Translations under genes and position numbers: made by a program
The notes under the pieces: generated by a model
What the model was told of the DNA's origin: nothing
Database searches by the model: none
What the model saw: the letters and a program-made list of their open reading frames with translations, nothing else
Shown: positions 54,648 through 64,000 of the stretch, one piece after another
How positions within the stretch are numbered: position 1 is the first letter of the stretch
How the letters are laid out: every line of letters starts with the position of its first letter
Source of the DNA: Saccharomycopsis fibuligera x Saccharomycopsis cf. fibuligera
Taxonomy: Eukaryota > Ascomycota > Saccharomycetes > Ascoideales > Saccharomycopsidaceae
Length of the DNA stretch: 64,000 nt
Assembly (NCBI GenBank): GCA_001936135.1
Contig: CP012818.1
Location: forward strand, 186,001 to 250,000
Direction of reading: 5' to 3'

Positions 54648-56724
54648 TGGCTTGATTAATCTTCATATTATGTTTTTTGTGTGACCCAAGGATTTATTAT
54701 TTAAACCGTTGACTTAATGATAAAATGTTTTGGTTTTTATATCTTGTCCTTTAATGATTTATGAGCTTGAAAGTTTTTTTTTCTAGTTTTTTTATAATTC
54801 AATTTGTTTTAATTTACTTGTTTTTACTTCTATATTTTATATTATCTTTAAGATTTGATTTTTACATATATGTGTACATTAGCGTATTACAAAAAAGTTA
54901 TGGTATTTTGGCTTGGAATTCGGAAACATACGTATTTACTTGATAAAAAATAATCACGTCAGCACAGCAGCTTAACTTTGCGCCCCACATTTTCAGTTCA
55001 GCAGAAAAGTCTGAATCCAATTTTAAACATATGGGTTTAAAAGAGTATAATAATCATAGCTCTATGACGTTCGTTATACACAGTATACCAACACACTTGA
55101 AAGCATAGATTCAAATAATCATGGAATTTGGAAATTCATTGAAGTTGCGAACTCATATCATCAGATAGTCTTAGAAAAGAGTATGAAGATGGTGTGTTTT
55201 TTGGGTTTAGCAAATTAGAACAAGGTTTTTTTTAAAGTGATAGTAGATATTCACTAATCAGTAAAATGTAAACTTAAATCACAACCAAACTACCAACACT
55301 GCATCAAAAAGTTAGGCCTAGACCTGTCAGAAGGAAAATATTTAGGGTACCATGCCAGTTTTAGGTCACCGAAACTACAAAAAAATATGAATGCTAGCGG
55401 TGAATTCCTTATAATCTTTTATTGCGATAAAGGTCACATTTATATGGTGAGAAGATTACCATAAAAGTGCGATACATTACATTACGCAGATTATTTCCTC
55501 AAGCAATTGAACAGCTACTTGTGGTGGCGCCTCTTGTCATGTATTATAATCTTTAAAAGTTCAGAAAAGAAAACGTTCTTCAAGTTTGGAAATGATATTT
55601 ATCTATCTACTTGGCTCGTATGGCAAGCAAAGTTTTTCAAATTTACACAAGTTGTTAAATTTTCTTGGAAAATAATCGATTTTGGATTCTGAAAAATTGC
55701 ACAAACCACAATTTTCTATTTGGTGAGATTCTAGATCAAGATTGATATCAAAATACTGAGTTCAATTTTCAAGATTACTAAGAAAACAAATAAATGTGTT
55801 GGACAGAAGGTCAAGAAATTTCGATTTGATAGTTCTCGGCAAAAAGTATCAATATTGGTCAACAGATCATCAACAACGCCTGATTCTTTAAGTCTTTTTA
55901 ACCTCTCTAAATAATTAGATGTTTTTGGGTTAAGTGCTTTTGTGATATATGTATGCTATTATTGGATCTCAAGTTCAAACATAGAGTATTTTGAAAGAGG
56001 AATGTTACACTTAACTTCAAACTTTCCTATTGTGAAGCAGCTCCAGTTTAGTTAACAGTTCAATAGGCAGAGTCTGTATATACTGCGCTCATCAAAAATG
56101 CACGAAAATTTTAATCACATTAAAACAACCCTTAACCTATAGTGACAGCTTTGCATAGCTTGTCACATAGGCACACTATCGCTAATTTTTCAACACAAAA
56201 ACTCTTGAGAAATAGCTCTACAGAAGAACAGTAATGCCAAACGTGCTGTACTTTGTTGAAAGGATCCTATGTAACACCTGTGACACTCTCGGTTCAGGAC
56301 CGACCATATATAGGATACTTTTTATGTCCTTGAATTTTAGATTACCAAACACTTTTGCAAGAACCTCATTTTGTAAAAAACAAAGATTAAATGTGAAATT
56401 AATAGACTAGATACTCTTCCAGAGTTTATATATTAAGAAACATAAGACAGCTATTTGGTAGCATTGGTTTTTATCTATATATATATATTCGAAAGGAAAC
56501 TATAATAGTATACACTTACCTATATTGCATTTATTTATTACTTCCTTGCCGCAACACTTCCTGAGGACGACTATTCAATCAGGAGTGATAGCTCTTCCTT
56601 TTAGTTGCTTGTATACACTTAATGCATCTTAGCTTGATCACCCAATTACTTGCATTAGAGGTTGAGAAGTTAGTATATTTGCCGCGTTTGAAATAAAGAT
56701 AAATTTTGGCTTTTGATGTTTACA

Positions 56725-57034
56725 GGTAAAAAGAAAGGGTCTTACTTCAATACCATCCCCCACGCACTAAGATCACTGTGTTATCTATTTCATTAGCGCG
56801 GTGGTGTAGTAAACGGAACAAGAAATTAGAACGGTTTTCCAATTGAATTACTTTTCGTACTGTAGGCGTGTGAACTTCTTCTGAAATCTTAGGCAGTTGT
56901 CGATCCGGATTATTTTGCCGGTACAACAAGATGGAAGGATGAGGCTCTACTAGCTCTATTCCGACTAGGTTATGTGACTTATGTTGTTTACTAAATCGAC
57001 ATTCAAAAAATCTGTAGCGAACATTTTCCTCCAT
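56725..57034 (-). pseudogene. Decayed repeat-family ORF, copy B
   Basis: Minus-strand copy of the 36119-36345 element. It reads from an ATG at 57034 (MEENVRYRFFECRFSKQHKS) through VEPHPSILLYRQNNPDRQLP and RSNFLFRLLHHRANE, then a length difference of about 8 nt relative to copy A shifts the frame. In copy A's frame the end (LSAWGMVLK) meets a TAA where A has CAA. Both copies are therefore broken at different places. It lies about 240 bp upstream of tRNA-Gly, again beside a tRNA gene. Confidence 0.55.
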
Positions 57035-57271
57035 TGTGTTCGCATTTCTGATCAGTCTGGGTTCACAACCGTCAGAAGGATCCTTGAAGTTGTCGAAAAT
57101 CTTGTATAAAGGTCGGTGACGTGTTCCTTCTAACTTGTGTATATAGCGATGGGCGGAATAAATGACAAGCCGAAGATACCCATCGATAACAAAAATAACC
57201 CTAACAATACGTGTTTAAAAAATACTTAGTAGAGAACTACAACCCCTATTAAACACAACGAATCACGTGAA

Positions 57272-57342
57272 GCGTGGATGGTTTAGTGGTAAAATTCAAC
57301 GTTGCCATCGTTGGGCCCCGGGTTCGATTCCCGGTCTACGCA
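57272..57342 (+). tRNA. tRNA-Gly(GCC)
   Basis: 71 nt. Acceptor stem GCGTGGA/TCTACGC (one G-T pair) with discriminator A, D-arm box A TGGTTTAGTGGT, anticodon loop TTGCCAT with anticodon GCC, and T arm CCGGGTTCGATTCCCGG. Nearly identical to yeast tRNA-Gly(GCC). No intron. A TTTCC/TTTTTT terminator follows at about 57343-57353. Confidence 0.96.
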
Positions 57343-60006
57343 TTTCCTTTTTTGTTTACTCTTTTGACTTGATCAATTTACTTTTTATTTTCTTCTTGAT
57401 AAATGTCTTATTTTATTATTTCAATGTGTTGCTTCTTGATTAGCTTTGTTTTCTAATTTTTGCTTTTATACGTGCTGTACAATAATATCAAAACTATAGA
57501 GCTAATAAAACTTAAATTATCTTTCTGGAAAATTGGGAGCCATAGCCCCAAAGGAATGCTGAAGTGTATTTACATGTTCTCTTTCAATGGAGATTTTATA
57601 CTTAACTACAAAGAATATAGACTGCCATGTAGATGAACCAAAGCATATCTTTAAAAAATACACGAGTAATTGTTCCCGTTCTCTGGCACCCCCAAACGAG
57701 GCAAAAATAAAAATTTCGAATCTATCAAATTCTTGAACCTAAAATTTGAAAATCTGTCTGTTTCGGTCTGTTTTGAAAATTTCAAACCGTTGTGTAATTG
57801 TTAAATGCTGTCTTTCTTGCAACCAAATTTTCACAGTTAGAGATAGGTCACATATGTGCTGTAGGTGCAGCTACAATAACAGAAGATATATACATATAAT
57901 AAAAAATTAGATGACTATACATCAACAAGGCTAATGTCTAGAATAATTCTAGTAGGCTATGATTGTATGCTTTATGGTTCATATAAGGTGGCGTAATTCT
58001 ATTGAAGGATGTTTTCGAAGCTGCTTATTTACATTGCACCAGTCCCAATTCCAACACAGGTAAACTCTGAGCTAACATAACTATCAGTATGCTATAGTAC
58101 AAAACCCAAAACTTACATTAAAAAACGCGTTTCTATTCTCAGAATTTAGAAATCATTTTACAAACTGGTATTTTTCGCATTTCTTTTCATTTCGCGTTTT
58201 GAGTCTACTTTGAATCTTTTTCAAAACCCAAATATCCATTAATGATTAGTCTATTGCAAATTTGGGAGTTAATGCATTGCCATGCATGAGAAAGTGAAAC
58301 ACCTCCAGGCTAATTGTGGGATACCACCACTTAACAACAGCTAACAACAGCTCTTTCGCTTCAGTATCTTGTTAAACTTTGAGCACACTCTAGTGCTAAC
58401 ACATTGGTTATAGTGGTGTTACTTTGCTTGTTAGACATAACCAGCCACATACCCAGCAAAGAACGCAAATAATAGTAACCCAGATCAAGAAGGTTTTTTA
58501 TACAAAAAATATAAGTAAATAATGCTAAGAAGGAAGCCAATTTCGAGACTTTATGGTAAAGCGACAAACTCAAAACAATAATATATTAGGTAAAAAGTTC
58601 TGAAAAAAAAAAAAAAAAAAAACTGTGTTATTGTACGTCTTGTTATGTCTTTATTATTTTACCTATACGTGCTCAAAGTTGAAATGTTATTTTTTTTTTT
58701 TTTTAATTTTTTTTAATAATGCCCCTTGCAATTTACCAATCCTTAATATGGTACATTGTACACATAGTAGAGTATGCCAGCCCAAGAATGCAAATAGCAT
58801 AATTAGGATATTTCAATTGATTATAATAGTAAGCCCCTTTAATAGTATGCCATTATACCGATACGTAAGACAAGGAGCCAGCCTGCCCAATAATGTGTCC
58901 CCAAATACGAACAATTGCTACTGAGACAGATTTTCAAATTTACAAAAATCCGAAAAAATGCATGAAAAAAAAAAAATTAAAACAGAGAATAAGTAAAGCA
59001 ATTGCGCCAGTAAATTTCAGCTGAGTTGCGGCAATTGTCGAGATAGCTCGATGGTATCTGTTATACTTACAACTAATATTATGAGACACATCGCTTGCAT
59101 CGCTTGCGTCGCCCGCGGTGGTGTATCTGTAAGCATGTTGCATCTATAGGATATACACTTTCATGGATCTGGTAGATGTGATGAAATACGATGAGGATGT
59201 GATGAGGACGTAGTAAGGCAAAGAAGATCTGCGATGACGCATTGAGCACTATACATTGCTAAAGGCAATGAGTGGCGATCTTTCGCTAAAGCACACAACG
59301 CCTAGAGGGACAGGACACTCAGAGGGACACTGTGCTGGATGTATGAAAATTGTTTGAAGATACTGATTGATGAGAGAGCTGTAAACAAATACAGAGAGGA
59401 AAAGAGTGAAAGGGGGATCGGATACAAGATAAGCAATAGATGCAGTTTATATCTTCTAGTATACACAATGAACTAAACACAAGTGTTTCAGGCAAACATA
59501 CAAATACATAGATAAATAGCCAACCACGCAACAATATGAGACACATCAATACTTTAACAGCGTACAAGAGACAGCATATTTTTGACAGATTCCGAGAGAA
59601 TAGTAGGTAGTTTTACTAATAATTTGATGCTGGTTGATGCTGACCAGTCAGCTACACACATAAACAAAACCCTGTATACTTTAATGACTAGTCAACCACC
59701 ACATTAAAAGTAACGTAGAGTGCTGCGTTGTCTGTTGCCATGTCTCAGCTATCCTTCACATCCATCCAATCTTATATATAACTCCTCCCGTCGCTAGGAG
59801 GCTCTGTCTTGCTTTCACTTCCATTTTTTTTTTTTTTTTTCAAAGAAAATTTTTCTTTCTTCCTGCTTCAGCTTTGCTCTCCCTTGTTAAGTGCAAATTG
59901 CTGATTGTCAAGTACCAACTGACAACCATCAATAAACAGTCTGTTAACTAACAAAATAATTAGCTGACCAGAAAAAAAAAAAAAAAAAATAAAAAAAACA
60001 CAAAAA

Positions 60007-62961
60007 ATGTCTTTCTCTCTGTCATCTTCTAACTTGACTTTGTTGTCCTCCACGGCAGACAGCCCACGAGACACGTCAAACCTTAGCATTATAGATAACA
60101 TCACCAACAACACTTATTACAATAGCAACAACCACAACAACTATAATAACAGGATACCAACTGACGCTTATTATGTTGAGCTTGCTAAAAACTTGACCAG
60201 GCTGAACGAAATTCCTTGTTTGCATAGTGAAATGGACCTGATTTACCAAGCAGCAAACGAAATGTTTGGCAAGGAAGGATGGGAGGAAGCTGTTGAATTA
60301 AATAATGCCAAATTGGTTTTGCTGCTGTTGCAAGCACAATGGTCCATTTTTTGTGCAAATGGTTTGATTGACAGACTGAAAATTGGCATGTTTGACTCCT
60401 TTTATGAGTTTCTTAAGAATGGCCATGCTATGAGGTTTCATAGTGCCAATATTAAGAATTTTCATTGTAATCAAAGTATTGACTTCGAGAGGCAAGACAA
60501 GCAAGACATTCGGAAAGCACTAATGTACTGTCAAAATGTCATTCCTGATGCAGTCGCCCAGTGTGAAAAGATACTGCCACTAGTCTATCCTCCACCTAAT
60601 ATTACTTCAGCCACTAACAGCACCCCAAATTATAACATTTGCTTGCCGTCATCATCATTATCATCATCATTATCCAACAGCAACGTTACATCTTTGGCAC
60701 ATCATTTACATTTGCATTGCCACGGAACCACTAGAAAAATACACCCAGGCCAATACAACAAAGCCATACATAATCAAATGGGCCATGCCAAAGCCAATGC
60801 ATTGATAAACAGCACTAATTCCAAAGTGCTTCGCTCATTGCTCGCTTATCGGCCACCAAATTCCAAAAATAAGGAATACGCCCAGTCTTATGATGAATTT
60901 AGTAAGTTGCTTGACGCTAATCATGCTCAAAGAACAGCCTTTTGTTGCTTTGATAATTGCCCGCATTATATTGTTGGGTTTGGTGATCAAAGGACCGCAA
61001 GAAGACATATATGGAATCACTTGGCTGATTTAGTTGACGGTAACGATGGGTCACCTATTGCCTTGGGCAGCGGTATTCCAGGTTTGAATCGCAGAGGAAG
61101 TGGTACTGACAATGTTAATGTTACTGGTAGTAATATTGGAAAAAATACCATTGATAATTGTGTGTTGGCAACTTTTTATTATCAATGCAAATATACATGC
61201 AAACACTGTCGGAAAAGGGTATACTTTGAAAGCAAAGAGGCCCATGAAAGGCTGTGTTGCTTGAAACATAAAGAACTATATGCAGCCGTAGGGGTGCTGC
61301 TGCTTAGTGATCAAATTTATTTGAGTACTTTTGCAGCTAAACATAACGATCAGAATAATATGTTCAACTTTAATTGTGTTAGTCATCATCATTATGAAGA
61401 TAGCAGCAAAAAATCTATTACTGGTGGGCCACTAAATCATGAAAAGAATACCTATAAAGGGTTTACCGTTAATAATCAAGGAGTTTTGATTAGTCCGCCT
61501 CCATTAGCTTCTCAAGGAAAAACTGACTGCTCAGAAAGTTGCACTTTTTGTGCAAAAGAAGGAATGCTGAATTATAAAAAGGACCTCTTAAAGAAAAAAG
61601 ACTTCAAAACTGAGGAGAATGATGAAGATGGGGACATTTTAATGAAGTCTTTTGAACTACACGATGTAAGTGAAGATGAGGAAAGAAAAGGAAGTGTTGA
61701 CACTGATGTTAATAACCTTCATAATAATGCTCAAGGTGTCCATAATATGGGCGTTCAGGATGACAAGGATACAGACAATGAAACTTTGGACGGTAATGAT
61801 TTTGACGAGAACGCCACTGCAGACGAGGCAAATGGGGATAGCAGTAGCACGGACAATGACAATGATAACGACAACGACAATGATGATGACAATAAAGACA
61901 ACCATAATAAATTCAACTACCCTGGTATGGAAATGAGTAGTAATGACATTGGCAAAACTCCAGATGCAGCAAACTATTTCAGCAACATAAACAGCCTTAA
62001 CGATCCAGATGTGCTATCATATCCCAGCATAACTGAGTCAACAGCAACTGTGGCAACATCAATGGAGTTTTCTTCTACAGATACCTCCGTCGAAGAGAGT
62101 ATTTTCACCAATGTCTCCAATTTTGTTTATGGAGGAAACGATAGTAATAGCAACAGTAGCGACAATACTAACCAGATACCCAACTTTGATATTATTATTC
62201 GTGATTTTGGCACTGGTCCTAACTGCAATTACAGCTATCCCTCAACCAATTTGGGTCACCCAAAAAACAAAATTGTAAGCTATAAAACAGACAGGTACCG
62301 TGGCACCAGTAGCAATAACACTAATAGCAGCAGTGGCAGCAAATCGAATAACATCGGAAACTTTCGTGGGCCAAAGTATGATAAACTACTGCGAGAATTA
62401 ACAAACGCCGGATTATTCATGGATGGAGCAGATGAAGAATCAGGGGAAGCTGCTGTGACAATGGCAACCTCGATTGCTCCAACGCTCAATGCTGCTAGAA
62501 GACCAGAAGCAGAAAGACACCATGGTATACCGGATGTGGACATTGACATGTTGAGCCGATATGTTGATCTTGATTCTGATACTAATGACAACGATACTGA
62601 GGAAGAAGAAGCTAAAGGCAGTGAAAATATAATTCAAGCTATTATTGAGGTGATAGGGATGACTAATAAAGGCAACAAAGATGCTGGCATTCTCGCAACG
62701 GGCGCAGAAACAACGGTCTTACCTGCCAGAGGGGATTGTGGTTGTAATTATCCCGTTGTTAACAAATGTGATGTCAGAGGTAATAACTGTGATATTTCCA
62801 GACTTGAGCCACTGTTCAGCTTGACAAGCTCCCGCATATCAAAGTCGCCAATCTTAAGTTCACCACCAACATCAAGAGGTGAGTCAAGTGCTGGATCAGA
62901 TGCATACTCACTGGCATTGACTTCTCCAGAGGTAGAAACTTTTGGCAAGAAGGCACATTAA
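60007..62961 (+). CDS. Orphan Cys/His-module protein B
   Basis: 984 aa, ATG at 60007. Residues about 295-420 share a module with the 43345-45798 protein: FCCFDNC (C313, C314, C318), HYIVG, RHIWNH (H334, H338), C385, YTCKHCRKRVYF (C398, C401) and a later CC pair. The linker between the finger-like part and the CxxC knuckle is about 30 residues longer, Gly/Asn-rich. An ordered helical N-terminal region (about 55-200, e.g. AWSIFCANGLIDRLK-like segments) is not seen in protein A. The C-terminal half is Asn/Asp/Ser-rich with acidic runs. About ten in-frame CTG codons occur, several at helix positions, so the translation depends on the genetic code. The function is unknown; the layout suggests a transcription regulator (inference). 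Poly-A tracts flank both ends. Confidence 0.8.
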   Translation: MSFSLSSSNLTLLSSTADSPRDTSNLSIIDNITNNTYYNSNNHNNYNNRIPTDAYYVELAKNLTRLNEIPCLHSEMDLIYQAANEMFGKEGWEEAVELNNAKLVLLLLQAQWSIFCANGLIDRLKIGMFDSFYEFLKNGHAMRFHSANIKNFHCNQSIDFERQDKQDIRKALMYCQNVIPDAVAQCEKILPLVYPPPNITSATNSTPNYNICLPSSSLSSSLSNSNVTSLAHHLHLHCHGTTRKIHPGQYNKAIHNQMGHAKANALINSTNSKVLRSLLAYRPPNSKNKEYAQSYDEFSKLLDANHAQRTAFCCFDNCPHYIVGFGDQRTARRHIWNHLADLVDGNDGSPIALGSGIPGLNRRGSGTDNVNVTGSNIGKNTIDNCVLATFYYQCKYTCKHCRKRVYFESKEAHERLCCLKHKELYAAVGVLLLSDQIYLSTFAAKHNDQNNMFNFNCVSHHHYEDSSKKSITGGPLNHEKNTYKGFTVNNQGVLISPPPLASQGKTDCSESCTFCAKEGMLNYKKDLLKKKDFKTEENDEDGDILMKSFELHDVSEDEERKGSVDTDVNNLHNNAQGVHNMGVQDDKDTDNETLDGNDFDENATADEANGDSSSTDNDNDNDNDNDDDNKDNHNKFNYPGMEMSSNDIGKTPDAANYFSNINSLNDPDVLSYPSITESTATVATSMEFSSTDTSVEESIFTNVSNFVYGGNDSNSNSSDNTNQIPNFDIIIRDFGTGPNCNYSYPSTNLGHPKNKIVSYKTDRYRGTSSNNTNSSSGSKSNNIGNFRGPKYDKLLRELTNAGLFMDGADEESGEAAVTMATSIAPTLNAARRPEAERHHGIPDVDIDMLSRYVDLDSDTNDNDTEEEEAKGSENIIQAIIEVIGMTNKGNKDAGILATGAETTVLPARGDCGCNYPVVNKCDVRGNNCDISRLEPLFSLTSSRISKSPILSSPPTSRGESSAGSDAYSLALTSPEVETFGKKAH

Positions 62962-63000
<39 letters not shown>

Positions 63001-63650
63001 GTAAAGTTCTTTAATTTTGCTATCCTTCTGTTGGTCGCAAAAACAATGTATTGACCTTACATTTGCTATCCATTTTTTTCTTTCTTTTTTTTTTTTTTTT
63101 TTTTTTTCTTTTTCTTTTTGGTTATAGTTTTAGTTATACTTTGAATTTTTTGGTGTGGTTTTTAGTTTCTCTTTTGTTTTTGTTCGTTTAGACTTTTTAT
63201 GTTGTTATTGAATTTGTTTGTTTGACCTTGCTTTGTACAGGTTTTATTTCTTTCTAAATACACTATAGTACCGCTAAATTGATTATGCCATTTAAAAATT
63301 CCTCTTTGACCCAATTGCATAGATAGTTTGTCAACAGCTGCCCATCCATCTGTTCTTGCTGTGATGATGATCATCAATGCTTTTGCGTCAAATAATAACA
63401 CATTCTGGAAAATAGGAACGCATGGTAGTTCTTTTAGTAAGTTTGGAGTGGAATAGGGTTCAGCAGACTGGGCACGTGGACAACTTGAACAAAAACATAT
63501 TTGATATTGACATCCCTATAATCCCCCATCATCACGAATATTGTTAAACGCCCTTCCCAGAAAACAGATGATACGCTAAAAAATCTTCATCAAGGCAACG
63601 GCTAATGCTCACATAAATTATCGGTTAATTTAGCCCACACGCGATGGCAA
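62962..63650. other. Intergenic, homopolymer-rich
   Basis: A31-like tract (62967-62997) directly after the stop codon, T-rich tract (63084-63118), then ordinary AT-rich sequence leading to the next ATG. No RNA gene seen. Confidence 0.5.
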
Positions 63651-64000
63651 ATGGAAAAACTAAAGCTTCTCCAAGATTTTGCCAACAACGATCTCAACTG
63701 CTCCCTCTACATCCTCTTGAACGGCTACATTGCTTATAATGCGTCGACTTCCAATTCTAACTCACCATCAAACTCATTCACCAACACTACTTTAAGTTAT
63801 CCTTATTTCTTTCTTACAAACTGTTCTGACTCTACCTCTTATTATACCGGGCCTTTACAGCTCTCCGAACTCTATGACAATCTTACTGCTCACAATGATG
63901 GTACCTTACTCCGAGACCCCTTCAGCAATGGCTTCATCTCCGTATGCTATATTGTCAGTGCCATCACTGTAGCTGCTTGGTCCTTAGTGCTATTACTTGT
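63651..64000 (+). CDS. Partial membrane protein, PalH/Rim21/Dfg16-like
   Basis: An open frame from the ATG at 63651 runs off the window (116 codons). It starts MEKLKLLQDFANNDLNCSLY, has a Ser/Asn/Thr-rich, potentially glycosylated extracellular part with several N-x-S/T sites and two cysteines, then DPFSNGFISVCYIV leading into the first membrane span SAITVAAWSLVLLLL. The DPF...Y..S..TV.AW.LV pattern before span 1 resembles the PalH/Rim21/Dfg16 family, seven-span plasma-membrane sensors of the Rim101 alkaline-pH pathway. Only the N-terminus is available, so the assignment is tentative. Another ATG at 63644 is in a different frame that soon stops. Confidence 0.55.
   Translation, partial: MEKLKLLQDFANNDLNCSLYILLNGYIAYNASTSNSNSPSNSFTNTTLSYPYFFLTNCSDSTSYYTGPLQLSELYDNLTAHNDGTLLRDPFSNGFISVCYIVSAITVAAWSLVLLL

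Larger units (their letters stand above)
54648..60006. other. 5.3 kb gene-poor AT-rich region
   Basis: No protein-coding gene recognised. Contents: the second copy of the decayed coding repeat (56725-57034), tRNA-Gly (57272-57342), A/T tracts (58602-58620, 58690-58712) and a T-rich then A-rich promoter-like segment before 60007. All ORFs are short and of arbitrary composition. It is the longest AT-rich gap in the window; a centromere or a long regulatory region for the gene at 60007 are both possible but unproven. Confidence 0.55.

Noticed and set aside
1-64000. CRISPR arrays, operons or phage-type defence systems
   Set aside because: No spaced palindromic repeats and no bacterial-type gene order; all recognised genes are of eukaryotic yeast type.

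Overview
The window is nuclear DNA of a budding yeast (Saccharomycotina). The protein set (Ste12, Stp1/2, Rmt2, Uba1, Utp13, Dhr1), short introns with GTACGT/GTAAGT donors and TACTAAC-type branch sites, RRPE/PAC-like ribosome-biogenesis promoter motifs, poly-Q/poly-N transcription factors and yeast-type tRNAs all point there. By hand I found no in-frame CTG codon in UBA1, UTP13 or the YKR070W-like gene, and none in the parts of DHR1 that I scanned. CTG appears almost only at unconserved positions of fast-evolving proteins. This fits a lineage with a reassigned CUG codon (for example the CUG-Ser1 'Candida' clade), but the species is not determined and any CUG residue in the translations is uncertain.

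Layout. 1-7079 is a gene desert, GC-rich up to about 6.2 kb and then AT-rich. 7080-12877 holds a divergent pair, an STP1/STP2-type zinc-finger factor (-) and RMT2 (+), sharing a 1.7 kb repeat-rich promoter. 12878-17640 is a second GC-rich desert with one doubtful small ORF. 17641-24734 carries a YKR070W/CECR5-like HAD hydrolase, a small orphan and a long STE12/CPH1 homologue (all +). 26644-28245 is a YMD8-like nucleotide-sugar/triose-phosphate transporter (+). 28709-41022 is a run of minus-strand housekeeping genes: UTP13, UBA1 (spliced, with a 9-nt first exon) and DHR1/ECM16; a tRNA-Ser(UGA) with intron and repeat relics lie between UBA1 and DHR1. 41499-43190 is a possible RAV2 (+). 43345-45798 (-) and 60007-62961 (+) are two paralogous orphan proteins with a shared Cys/His module. 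Between them are a decayed HEM14 pseudogene, a spliced ADR1/RSF2-type C2H2 plus fungal_trans factor (49466-54647), and a 5.3 kb gene-poor stretch with a repeat relic and tRNA-Gly(GCC). The window ends inside the 5' part of a membrane protein resembling the PalH/Rim21/Dfg16 pH sensors.

Themes. Five of about fourteen protein genes are known or likely transcription regulators with long low-complexity tails and long upstream regions, whereas UTP13, UBA1 and DHR1 are compact. UTP13 and DHR1 act in the same pathway (small-subunit processome / 18S rRNA maturation) and both have RRPE/PAC-like promoter motifs. Base composition changes from GC-rich on the left to AT-rich on the right, with the change falling inside STE12. 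The best candidates for new biology are the paired Cys/His orphan proteins, the two decayed copies of an unidentified coding repeat beside tRNA genes, and the GC-rich deserts.
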